From Undibacterium_A arcticum (GTDB taxonomy: Bacteria; Pseudomonadota; Gammaproteobacteria; Burkholderiales; Burkholderiaceae_D), in the NCBI RefSeq assembly GCF_042660705.1, contig NZ_JBHSUQ010000001.1: a stretch of DNA of 64,000 nucleotides. One strand, written 5' to 3'. The notes below the pieces were generated by a model. The model did not search any database and was not told the DNA's origin. It saw only the letters and a program-made list of their open reading frames with translations. The first letter of the stretch is position 1. Each line of letters opens with the position of its first letter. Positions 16,465-24,724 of this stretch are shown here, in pieces. A program made the position numbers and the translations under genes.

Positions 16465-17127
16465 TCAGTCGCCGTACAGCTTCTGCTTCAGTTCCCGGCG
16501 TTGCTGGGCTTCCAGCGACAAGGTCGCCGTCGGGCGCGCCAGCAGGCGCGGTACGCCGATCGGCTCGCCGGTTTCTTCGCACCAGCCGTAGTCGCCGGCG
16601 TCGATGCTGACGATCGACTGCTGCACCTTTTTCAGCAGCTTGCGCTCGCGATCGCGGGTGCGCAGTTCCAGTGCATGTTCTTCCTCGATCGTCGCGCGGT
16701 CGGCCGGATCCGGCACCAGCACGGTTTCGCGCAGATGCTCGGTGGTCTCGCCGGCATTTTTCAGCAGATCGCGTTCCAGCTGCTGCAGGCGCGCCTTGAA
16801 GAACGCCAGTTGCGCGGCGTTCATATAGTCCTTTTCGCCCATCTTGAGGAGTTGTTCCTCGGTGATCAGCGGCACTTCCGCACTGGCGGTGGTTTTGTTG
16901 GTTTTCGTGGTCACTTCGCTTGCTTTCGAGACGGCAGACGTGCTGACAGTCTTGTCAGCACTTTGGTTAATTTTATCAGCTAATTTGCTGGCGCTGACCG
17001 CCGGGGCTTCTGCCGGCTCCGATTTGGAGGGCGTTTTGTTGGCGCTCGGTTTCGCGTCCGGTTTGGCTGCGGTCTTGCCGCTTGCGGCGGCCTTGCCGGC
17101 TACGGCCGATTTTGACGGCGCCGCCAC
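16465..17127 (-). CDS. dksA: RNA polymerase-binding transcription factor DksA, cysteine-poor type, apparent frameshift near its start
   Basis: DksA enters the RNA polymerase secondary channel and, with ppGpp, controls rRNA and stress promoters. The frame from GTG 17127 codes for 220 residues: an Ala/Lys/Ser/Pro-rich N-terminal extension of about 85 residues, the coiled-coil region (KARLQQLERDLLKNAGETTEH) with the tip segment DPADRATIEEEHALE, and the C-terminal zinc-finger region. The finger keeps only one of the four usual cysteines (YGWCEETGEP, then RPTATLSLEAQ), so it probably folds without zinc. A better start exists at ATG 17176 with GAGGGGAAG before it, but that frame reaches a TAG after 15 codons; removing one A from a run of eight (17142-17149) joins it to DksA as MNTTVTKSAKKTTPASVAAP. 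It lies next to cobW and zur. Confidence 0.88.
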   Translation of the reverse strand: MAAPSKSAVAGKAAASGKTAAKPDAKPSANKTPSKSEPAEAPAVSASKLADKINQSADKTVSTSAVSKASEVTTKTNKTTASAEVPLITEEQLLKMGEKDYMNAAQLAFFKARLQQLERDLLKNAGETTEHLRETVLVPDPADRATIEEEHALELRTRDRERKLLKKVQQSIVSIDAGDYGWCEETGEPIGVPRLLARPTATLSLEAQQRRELKQKLYGD

Positions 17128-17288
17128 GCTAGCCGGCGTTGTTTTTTTTGGCGGATTTTGTCACGGTTGTGTTCATCTTCCCCTCACCATTTATCAAAGT
17201 CCGATTCGCAGCACGTGACGACCGCCAGATGAGTGATCGTTACACCATGTTGCGGGTGGCGATTGTCATTGCGCAAGGCTGCAACAGT

Positions 17289-18374
17289 TTATACCAAACA
17301 TTGTTCTAGTCCGCGAATAAAAATGTCTTTCGGCAGATTCTTGCCGATAAACACCATTTTGCTGCCGCGCACCTCGTCCTCGCCCCATTTGCCGCCGATA
17401 TCGCTGCCCATGATCTGGTGCACGCCCTGAAACACGACCTTGCGGTCGGCGCCGTGCATTAACAATACGCCCTTGTAGCGCAACATGCGAGGACCATATA
17501 CCTGCACGATGCCGCCCAGGAAATCGTCGAGCCGGGCAGTGTCGAATGGCCGTTCACTGCGGAACACGAAGGCCGCGATATCGTCGCTGTGCTGCGGCTG
17601 GTGGCGCGATTTGTGGTGATTATGCCGATGGCCGTCCTGATCGCCGTGCGCATGGTCGTCACCGCAAGCCGCACCGCATTCTGGGCCGTGCGCGTGATCA
17701 TGCTCAGGTGCTTCCTCGGCGCGCAGGAACTCGGGATCGAGTTCCAGTTTGGCGTTCAGGTTGAAGCCGCGGATGTCGAGCACTTCGGCAATCGGGGTGC
17801 GGCCGAAATCGGCGCGGACGATCGGTGCGCGCGGATTGATCCGGGTCAACCTCAACTTCAGCGCGTCGATCGCGGCGGCATCGACCAGATCGGTCTTGGA
17901 CAGCAGAATCTTGTCGGCGAAACCGACCTGGCGCTGTGCTTCCTCATGCTGGTCCAGCTGCGCCATCGCGTGGCGTGCGTCGACCACGGTGATCACCGCG
18001 TCCAGCATGTAGTGCAGCGCGACTTCATCATCCATGAAAAAGGTCTGCGCCACCGGACCGGGATTGGCCAGGCCGGTAGTCTCGATGATCACGCGGTCGA
18101 AGGCAATCTCGCCGGCGTCGCGCTTCTGCGCCAGCGCACTGAGCGCGAGGATCAGATCGCCGCGCACGGTGCAGCAAATGCAGCCGTTGTTCATTTCGAC
18201 GATTTGTTCGGTGCGGTCCTGCACCAGGATTTCATTGTCGATATTTTCCTGGCCGAATTCATTCTCGATCACGGCGATCTTGTGGCCGTGCTGTTCCTGC
18301 AGAATGCGGTTCAGCAAGGTGGTTTTGCCGGCGCCGAGAAAGCCGGTCAGGATGGTGGTCGGGATCAATGCCAT
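17289..18374 (-). CDS. CobW/P47K-family GTPase, probable zinc metallochaperone
   Basis: A G3E-family GTPase of the COG0523 (CobW/YjiA/ZigA/ZNG1) group, whose members deliver zinc to client proteins. The 361-residue protein has the P-loop GFLGAGKTTLL at residues 11-21, the metal-binding GCICC motif (about 64-68), a switch region with ETTGLANPGPV, the G4 motif SKTDLVD, a His/Asp/Cys-rich linker (about 222-263) that can bind several metal ions, and the C-terminal CobW_C domain. The gene starts 37 nt after zur on the same strand, so both are likely co-transcribed. This context supports zinc rather than cobalt as the metal; the exact client is unknown. Confidence 0.88.
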   Translation of the reverse strand: MALIPTTILTGFLGAGKTTLLNRILQEQHGHKIAVIENEFGQENIDNEILVQDRTEQIVEMNNGCICCTVRGDLILALSALAQKRDAGEIAFDRVIIETTGLANPGPVAQTFFMDDEVALHYMLDAVITVVDARHAMAQLDQHEEAQRQVGFADKILLSKTDLVDAAAIDALKLRLTRINPRAPIVRADFGRTPIAEVLDIRGFNLNAKLELDPEFLRAEEAPEHDHAHGPECGAACGDDHAHGDQDGHRHNHHKSRHQPQHSDDIAAFVFRSERPFDTARLDDFLGGIVQVYGPRMLRYKGVLLMHGADRKVVFQGVHQIMGSDIGGKWGEDEVRGSKMVFIGKNLPKDIFIRGLEQCLV

Positions 18375-18411
18375 GGTCTTCTGTTGTTGAAATGTCAGCG
18401 GGTGTATTGGA

Positions 18412-18993
18412 TCAATGCGCGCAATCGGCGCACCAGCCCTTGATGGTCAGTTCGATGTCGTGGCTGCGAAAGCCGGCGCCCAGGCTGGCCTGCAGCGCCG
18501 CCTGCAGTTGCCTGAGTGTCGCCAGTCGGGCCTGCTCGTCGGCTGCGGTCAGCACGCCCGCCACCAAGCCGGCCTGGCCGATGTCGTCGAGGCAAAACAC
18601 CTTGGCGCAGCGAGTGCATTTGAAATGACTGTGCTGATGTTGCTGCGGCATCGACGCCGCTGTCGTTAACACATCGGCATCTACCGCACCGCGCTCCAGA
18701 TGGTCGGTGCCGGCGCTGTAGCGAAACACACGGTCATCGCCGGCGATCTTGTGTGCCAGTCCGGCTTCGATCAGGCAATCGAGTGCGCGGTACAGCGTGA
18801 CCCGGTCCAGGTCCGCGAACGCGTCCTGCATGTCTTGATGGGTGAAAGCGCGCCGCGCGCCGAGCAACGCCGCCAGCACCTTGAGTCGGGCCGGCGTCAC
18901 GCGTACCGACGCCGCACGCAGCTGGACCTGCGCCAGCGCCGAGGCGTCGGGCGAAGCAGTAATATTGCTGGCAGCGATGTGCTTGCTGTTCAT
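18412..18993 (-). CDS. zur: Fur-family regulator, probable zinc uptake regulator Zur
   Basis: A metal-responsive repressor of the Fur family. I start it at ATG 18993 (MNSKHIAASN, 193 residues); an upstream ATG at 19050 would overlap the large palindrome. The winged-helix domain is at about residues 25-100 (VTPARLKVLAALLGARRAFTHQD; DRVTLYRALDCL), followed by the dimerisation domain with HQHSHFKCTRC and a C-terminal WCADCAH, which together give the structural CxxC...CxxC site. The cobW neighbour and the cysteine-poor dksA point to Zur rather than Fur or PerR, though this is inference. A 31-bp palindrome 56 nt upstream is a likely autoregulatory operator. Confidence 0.82.
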   Translation of the reverse strand: MNSKHIAASNITASPDASALAQVQLRAASVRVTPARLKVLAALLGARRAFTHQDMQDAFADLDRVTLYRALDCLIEAGLAHKIAGDDRVFRYSAGTDHLERGAVDADVLTTAASMPQQHQHSHFKCTRCAKVFCLDDIGQAGLVAGVLTAADEQARLATLRQLQAALQASLGAGFRSHDIELTIKGWCADCAH

Positions 18994-19048
18994 GGGCGAT
19001 GACGAGTCTATATCGCCGGCATTATGCCGTGGTTTGCGATGAAGTTGC

Positions 19049-19079
19049 AACCAAGTTGCAATTCAATTGCAACTTGGTT
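19049..19079. promoter_or_regulatory. Perfect 31-bp palindrome, candidate Zur operator
   Basis: The arm AACCAAGTTGCAATT (19049-19063) is followed, after one central base, by its exact reverse complement (19065-19079). An additional GTTGCAA half-site touches its left side (19044-19050). It lies 56-86 nt upstream of the zur start. Fur-family repressors often bind such long interrupted palindromes in their own promoters. Confidence 0.7.
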
Positions 19080-19395
19080 GTAGATCAGCGATAGCCGCCT
19101 ACGAGTCCTTTAGTTTTCATTAACACAAGATTCTACCTTGATGATCCGGGCAGACCGACTGCAGCATATCCTCGATTAAACGCGTCCGAAATTTGGCCGG
19201 GCGTGACGCAGCGCAAACTTGGGCGATCGCGCTCAAGTCGGTCGTTCTTCTGTGGAAAGCTTGACGATTGGTCGGCAGTATAGGCAAAACAGTAAGCGGC
19301 GGTATCGCGCCCGGTTAAACCTGCAGCCACCGCCAATCAACCCGGCGTCCTGATTGGATCTGTGCAATTTGAGGAAATGTGGGGCGTTACCTGAT
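19080..19395. other. 316-bp gap between zur and metR
   Basis: Downstream region of metR and upstream region of zur. I see no gene, no clear terminator and no strong promoter in it. Confidence 0.5.
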
Positions 19396-20316
19396 TCAAA
19401 GCAGTTCGACACTGCGCAGATTGAGATAGCAGCTTTCGCGCGTGCCGCCGACGAAATCGGCCAGATAGGGTTTGGCCGACATCTCCGGCAGGCATGCGGC
19501 ATACAGGCGTCCGGTCAGGCCGGTTGGCGTAATGCGTTTTGCGAGTACGTAATCCCGGTTCAGATAATTCTGCGCCGCCCAGATCGGCAGGGTGGCGATG
19601 CCGCGTCTGCTGGCAACCAGTTGCAGCATCGCGACCGTTAATTCCGTGGTGCGGCGGGTGGTGTCCACACCGGCTGGTTTGAGCACTTGTCGCACCACAT
19701 CCAGCATATCGTCCGGTACCGGGTAGGTAATCAGCGTGTCGCTGGCGAAGTCCTCTGCCACCAGATGGTCGCGTGCAGCGAGTGGATGGTCTTTCGCCAC
19801 CAGCGCCACGATTTCGAAGCGAAACAGCGGGTGATAATCGACCTTCTCGTCCGGATCGATTTCCGACACGATCGCGACATCGGCACGATGACCGTACAGC
19901 AATCCGACCGGATCGGCCTGAAAGCCCGACACGATATCCAGTTCGACCTCCGGCCAGCGGCTGCGAAACACATCCATCGCCGGCATCAGCCAGTCGAAGC
20001 AGGTATGGCACTCGACCGCGATCCGCAATTGTCCTGCCACACCTTGCGCCAGCCGCACGAGATCCCGCGCCGCAGCTTCCACTTGCGGCAGCACCGCATC
20101 GGCCAGCTTCAACAACCGCTCGCCGGCGGGCGTGAAGCGTACCGGCACCGACTTGCGTTCGAACAGCGAGGTGCCGTGGTGATCTTCCAGTTGCTTGAGT
20201 TGATGCGATAGCGCCGATTGCGTGACGTTCAGCAACGTTGCTGCGCGCAACAGGTTGCCGGCTTCGCGCAACGCGAGCAGTGTTTTGAGATGGCGTAGTT
20301 CCAGGATCGATTGCAT
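19396..20316 (-). CDS. metR: LysR-family regulator MetR
   Basis: LysR-type activator of methionine synthesis genes, with homocysteine as the usual co-effector. The 306-residue protein begins MQSILELRHLKTLLALREAGNL, with the N-terminal winged helix (residues 3-62; AATLLNVTQSALSHQLKQLE) and the periplasmic-binding-protein-like effector domain afterwards (VECHTCFDWLMPAMD is typical of MetR). It is divergent from metE, the classical MetR arrangement, and a MetR box is located just upstream of its own start. Confidence 0.92.
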   Translation of the reverse strand: MQSILELRHLKTLLALREAGNLLRAATLLNVTQSALSHQLKQLEDHHGTSLFERKSVPVRFTPAGERLLKLADAVLPQVEAAARDLVRLAQGVAGQLRIAVECHTCFDWLMPAMDVFRSRWPEVELDIVSGFQADPVGLLYGHRADVAIVSEIDPDEKVDYHPLFRFEIVALVAKDHPLAARDHLVAEDFASDTLITYPVPDDMLDVVRQVLKPAGVDTTRRTTELTVAMLQLVASRRGIATLPIWAAQNYLNRDYVLAKRITPTGLTGRLYAACLPEMSAKPYLADFVGGTRESCYLNLRSVELL

Positions 20317-20318
20317 TA

Positions 20319-20331
20319 TGAATTAAATTCA
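20319..20331. promoter_or_regulatory. MetR binding site
   Basis: TGAATTAAATTCA matches the MetR consensus TGAA-N5-TTCA exactly and is located between metR and metE, 3 nt from the metR start. A looser second pair of half-sites (TTGAATCATAAATCAA) follows near 20354-20369. It may serve both autoregulation of metR and activation of metE. Confidence 0.8.
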
Positions 20332-20418
20332 AGATGATTCTTAAAATATATCGTTTGAATCATAAATCAAGCTGCGCCAACATGGCAACCTTTGGAACTA
20401 TTCATATTGGAGATGGCC

Positions 20419-22729
20419 ATGGCACTTGCGCACACTTTGGGTTTCCCCCGCATCGGCGCGCACCGCGAATTGAAATTGGCGCTGGAATCGTTCTGGCGTG
20501 GCGACTCGAATGAGGCGGCGTTGCGGGATAGCGGCCGCACGCTACGGGCACGCCACTGGGCGCTGCAGGCCGACGCCGGAATGGATTTAGTCGCGGTCGG
20601 CGATTTCGCGTGGTACGACCACGTGTTGAATACGCTGGCCCTGTTGGGTGCGATCCCGGCGCGTTTCAAATTCGATCCGAAACGGCTGACGCTGTCCGAC
20701 TATTTCACGCTGGCGCGTGGCAGCAAGGAACATTTCGCGATGGAAATGACGAAATGGTTCGACACCAACTACCACTATCTGGTGCCGGAATGGACGCCGA
20801 ACGTCTGTTTCGATGGCGGCGTCGATTGGCTGTTCGATGAAATCGCAGAGGCGCGCGCGCAAAACCATCGCGCGAAGGTGGTATTGGTCGGCCCGTTAAC
20901 ACTGCTGTATCTCGGCAAGATCAAATCCGGCCTCACTCACAAGCTCGATCTGTTGCCGCGTATCGTGGCGGGTTATCAGAATGTGTTGAAACGCTTGCAG
21001 GCAATGGGTGTGGAATGGGTGCAAATCGACGAGCCGATCCTGGCACTGGACCTCGATACCGCTTGGCGCGATGCGTTTGCGCCGACCTATGCCGCGCTGA
21101 CGAAAGCGGCGCCGCCGTTGCTGTTGGCAACGTATTTCGACGAAGTGCGCGCGCATGCGGCGCTGCTGCGCGACTTGCCGGTCGCCGGCGTGCATCTGGA
21201 TCTGGTCCGCGGTGCAGATCAACTGGGGGATTTCCTGGGCGATTGGCCGCAAGATCGCGTGCTGTCCGTCGGCATCGTCGACGGCCGCAATATCTGGCGT
21301 ACCGATCTGGATGCAGCACTGGTCAAGCTCGCGCCGATTCAGATCGCATTGGGCGACCGCTTGTGGATCGCGCCGAGCTGCTCGCTGCTGCATGTGCCGG
21401 TCGATTTGGCGCATGAGACCAAGCTCGATGCCGAACTCAAAAGCTGGCTCGCCTTTGCCACGCAAAAGCTCGACGAAATCGCCGTGCTGAAACGTGCGCT
21501 GAACCACGGGACCGAAACCGTGCAACCGCAGTTCTCGGCAGCCCGTGCCGCTGTCACTGCACGCCAACATTCCCCGCGTATCCACAATGGCTTGGTGCAA
21601 AAGCGGCTGGCGAAGGTGTCCGACGCCGATGCGCAACGCGGTGCGGCGTTCGGTGCACGCATCGTCAAACAACAGGCGAAATGGAATTTGCCGCCGTTTC
21701 CCACCACGACGATCGGTTCGTTTCCCCAAACGTCCGAGATTCGGCAGGCACGCGCCGCGTATAAACGTGGCGATATAGGCCATCTCGACTATCTCGACAA
21801 AATGCGCGATGAAGTGCGGCTGGTGGTGCGCAAGCAGGAAGAACTGGGCCTCGACGTGCTGGTGCATGGCGAGCCGGAACGCAATGACATGGTCGAATAT
21901 TTCGGCGAACAGTTATGGGTACGGCTTTACCGCGAACGGCTGGGTGCAGAGCTACGGTTCGCGCTGCGTCAAGCCGCCGTTCATCTATGGCGATGTGTGC
22001 CGGCCGGAGGCGATGACGGTGAGCTGGAGCCAATTCGCGCAAAGCCTGACAGAGAAACCGATGAAAGGCATGCTGACCGGCCCGGTCACGATGCTGCAAT
22101 GGTCGTTTGTACGCGACGACCAGCCGCGCGAAACCACGGCATTGCAGATTGCACTGGCGCTGCGCGAGGAGGTTTGCGACCTGGAAAAAGCCGGCATCGG
22201 CATGATACAGATCGATGAACCGGCGTTTCGCGAGGGCTTGCCGCTGAAGTCGCGCCACTGGCCGCATTATCTCGACTGGGCGGTGCGTGCCTTCAAGATG
22301 TGTGCATCGGGCGTGGCCGACGAGACGCAAATCCATACGCATATGTGCTATTCGGAATTCAACGACATCCTGCCGTGGATTGCGGCGATGGACGCGGACG
22401 TGATCACGATCGAGACGTCGCGCTCCGATATGAAATTGCTCGACGGTTTCGGCCAGTTCGCTTATCCGAACGATATCGGTCCGGGCGTCTACGACATCCA
22501 TTCGCCGCGCGTGCCGAACAGGGAGGAGATGGCGCGCCTGCTGAAGAAGGCACGTGGCGTGATTGCGGATGCACGGCTGTGGGTCAATCCGGATTGCGGT
22601 TTAAAGACGCGCGGCTGGCCGGAAACCTGCGAAGCCTTGTCGAACATGGTGTTGGCGGCACGCATGCTGCGTCAGGAATTGCGCGAGCAGGGGCTAGTCA
22701 GCCATCAGGTCGGCACCGGCGCAAGCTAA
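20419..22729 (+). pseudogene. metE: Cobalamin-independent methionine synthase MetE, frameshifted
   Basis: MetE transfers the methyl group of 5-methyl-tetrahydropteroyltriglutamate to homocysteine. The start is ATG 20419 with GGAG 6 nt before it (MALAHTLGFPRIG). The N-terminal half is intact up to VLVHGEPERNDMVEYFGEQL at about 21912; the match then continues in another frame (GYGFTANGWVQSYGSRCVKP) to the stop at 22729. Restoring a GA dinucleotide after CAGTTA (about 21913) would give EQLDGYGFTANGW, as in homologues, so a 2-nt deletion is the simplest explanation. The zinc-site elements HMCYSEF and NPDCGLKTRGW are conserved. Read as it stands, the first frame ends at 22218 with an unrelated tail and lacks the catalytic C-terminal half. 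Sequencing error and real inactivation cannot be told apart here. Confidence 0.85.
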
Positions 22730-22781
22730 CCATGCATTCCTGGCTAAGACGGTGGTCGTCGCTTAATACAGGGAGGAGGTT

Positions 22782-23828
22782 TTATTTCTTCCCGGCGCGC
22801 GGATGGGCCGCGTCGTACACCTTCGACAAGTGCATGAAGTCGAGCGCGGTGTAGACCTGCGTCGACGCGATCGAACTGTGGCCGAGCATTTCCTGCACCG
22901 CGCGCAGGTCGCCGGACGACTGCAGCACATGCGATGCGAACGAATGGCGCAACATGTGCGGATGGACATTGACCGGAATGCCGAGCGCCTGCGCATGTGC
23001 TTTCAGCCGTAGCTGGACCAGCCTCGCCGACATCCGGCTGCCGCGGCCACTGACAAACAGCGCGGCACCGTTGTTGGGGCAGTCGTCGCCGGCTTTCAAT
23101 AACTGGGGCCGCACCGCCAGCCAGGCGCGCAGCGCATCGAGCGCCGGCTGCCCGACCGGCACGTCGCGCACCTTCTTGCCCTTGCCGGTGACCGTGACTT
23201 CGTGTTGATCGAGCTTGAGCCAGCCGAGCGAGGCATAACCGGCCTGCTGCGTGTGACGCACATCGAGTCCGACCAGCTCCGACACTCGCAGTCCACTCGA
23301 ATACAGCAGTTCGAACATCGCGCGATTGCACAACTGATCCGGCGCGCTCGCGCTCAGGGACGCGGCGTCGACGCCGGAGCGGTGGTGCGATACCAGCCGC
23401 ACGGCGTCGTCGGCCGACAGCGCCTTGGGCAAGGTCTTGGCGCGTTTCGGCGCCTTCACGCCAGCCACCGGGTTGGACGCCAGCGGGCTGGCCAGCAATT
23501 CGCCATGCGCCGCCAACCAGCCGAAGAAGCCGCGCCAGGCCGACAGCTTACGGGCGATCGAGCGCGGATTGAGTCCCTGCCCATGCAATTTGGCAGTGAA
23601 CTTGCGAATCTGAAAGTGCGTCAGCAGCGGCAAGTCGGACCCGGATGCCGCTGCCGCCAGTGCGGACAACTGCGCCAGGTCGCGTCGGTAACCGTCGATC
23701 GTATGCGGCGACAGCTGGCGTTGCGTGACGAGCTGATCGAGGTAAGCATCGATCAACGCATTAGGCAACGGCGGCCGGCCGCTATCGTCCGCGTGGGGGT
23801 GGGCGCTGTCGCCGCTCTGCTCGCTCAC
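22782..23828 (-). CDS. xerC: Tyrosine recombinase XerC
   Basis: Site-specific recombinase that with XerD resolves chromosome dimers at dif. The start is GTG 23828. The 348-residue protein has an N-terminal SAM-like core-binding domain (about 22-120, LIDAYLDQLVTQRQLSPHTIDGY) and a C-terminal catalytic domain with the Arg in SSGLRVSELVGLD, the Lys in VTGKGKKVRDVPV, HPHMLRHSFASH, LGHSSIASTQVYT with the second His and the nucleophile Tyr. It lies downstream of a DUF484 gene, a pairing also seen in gammaproteobacteria (yigA-xerC), where dapF is part of the cluster; here dapF is about 6 kb away. Confidence 0.93.
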   Translation of the reverse strand: MSEQSGDSAHPHADDSGRPPLPNALIDAYLDQLVTQRQLSPHTIDGYRRDLAQLSALAAAASGSDLPLLTHFQIRKFTAKLHGQGLNPRSIARKLSAWRGFFGWLAAHGELLASPLASNPVAGVKAPKRAKTLPKALSADDAVRLVSHHRSGVDAASLSASAPDQLCNRAMFELLYSSGLRVSELVGLDVRHTQQAGYASLGWLKLDQHEVTVTGKGKKVRDVPVGQPALDALRAWLAVRPQLLKAGDDCPNNGAALFVSGRGSRMSARLVQLRLKAHAQALGIPVNVHPHMLRHSFASHVLQSSGDLRAVQEMLGHSSIASTQVYTALDFMHLSKVYDAAHPRAGKK

Positions 23829-23846
23829 GTCGACGCCATGGGTCGT

Positions 23847-24515
23847 CTAATCGAGCAGGCAGGCCAAGGCCGCACTGCTGGTGTCGCCGATATGGCCGAG
23901 GAAATCGGTCGCCATCGCCGCCGTGAAGCGCTGTGGGTCGGGCGAGCCGAGGATCAGCAGGCCGAACGCGTCGGATGCACCGTCGACGCGCAGCGGCAGG
24001 ATCGCCGTTGAGCGCACCTGATCGGCGCCATCGAGCCAGCGCACCGCCTCAAAATCGTTGTTGGTGCCGCAATACGGCGCCACCAGGCCATTGGCAAACA
24101 GCCGGGTATCGTCGGACACATCCTGCACGAACCAGGTATGCGAATAGTCGGGGGCCACGCGCCACATCCGCAGCGTCACCTGGGGAACGTCGAAGATGGT
24201 GCGCAAACCGTCGATCAGGGTATATGGCAGATCGACATCGTTGCGCGCCAGCAGCAGCGCGCGGGTCCACAGGTGCAGCTTGTGCGTGATCGCGTCATTG
24301 TCCTGCGCCATGTGCAGCAACTCGGCCATTCGTAATTCGAGCGCCTTGTATTTTTCGCGCATCACTTCCATCTGGCGCTCCTGCAGCGACACCGCGCGAC
24401 CCATCAGCGGACTGCTGAGCTGGACTTGCGCCAGCAGGCCGGCGTGCTCCTGGAAAAAAAGCGGATTTTCGGCCAGATATTGGGCGACGGTTGCGGAGTC
24501 CAGAGCAGTGGTCAT
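23847..24515 (-). CDS. DUF484 family protein
   Basis: Protein of unknown function with a GAF-like fold (DUF484, YigA family), 222 residues from ATG 24515 (MTTALDSATVAQYLAENPLF). The opening VAQYLAENPLFFQEH and the coiled-coil stretch SLQERQMEVMREKYKALE are family hallmarks; the rest has the GAF-type core ending in ILGSPDPQRFTAAMATDFLGHIG. It lies 18 nt before xerC on the same strand, so it is probably co-transcribed with it. An upstream in-frame start at 24581 would add 22 residues without family similarity. Confidence 0.85.
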   Translation of the reverse strand: MTTALDSATVAQYLAENPLFFQEHAGLLAQVQLSSPLMGRAVSLQERQMEVMREKYKALELRMAELLHMAQDNDAITHKLHLWTRALLLARNDVDLPYTLIDGLRTIFDVPQVTLRMWRVAPDYSHTWFVQDVSDDTRLFANGLVAPYCGTNNDFEAVRWLDGADQVRSTAILPLRVDGASDAFGLLILGSPDPQRFTAAMATDFLGHIGDTSSAALACLLD

Positions 24516-24622
24516 GTGGTTGTGTTGAAAGTCAGGAAAATGGTGGGGCGGCACGATGTGATTGCCGGCGGTTAGCCCCAATTCTAACCGAGCAAGACGG
24601 CTGCACCGGTCCCTGCGATCAA

Positions 24623-24650
24623 TAAAAAAGGCGCCCCGCGGGGCGCCAAA
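24623..24650 (-). terminator. Rho-independent terminator of porin 1
   Basis: A perfect 18-bp palindrome (GGCGCCCCGCGGGGCGCC, 24630-24647) is followed on the minus strand by TTTTTTATT. It lies about 75 nt after the porin stop and separates it from the DUF484-xerC unit. Confidence 0.88.
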
Positions 24651-24724
24651 TTGGCAGGTTCGATAACCATGCCGGGAATCGCGCCGCAGCGGCCGCTGCC
24701 GTTGCGGCGATTCCGCCGTCAGCT

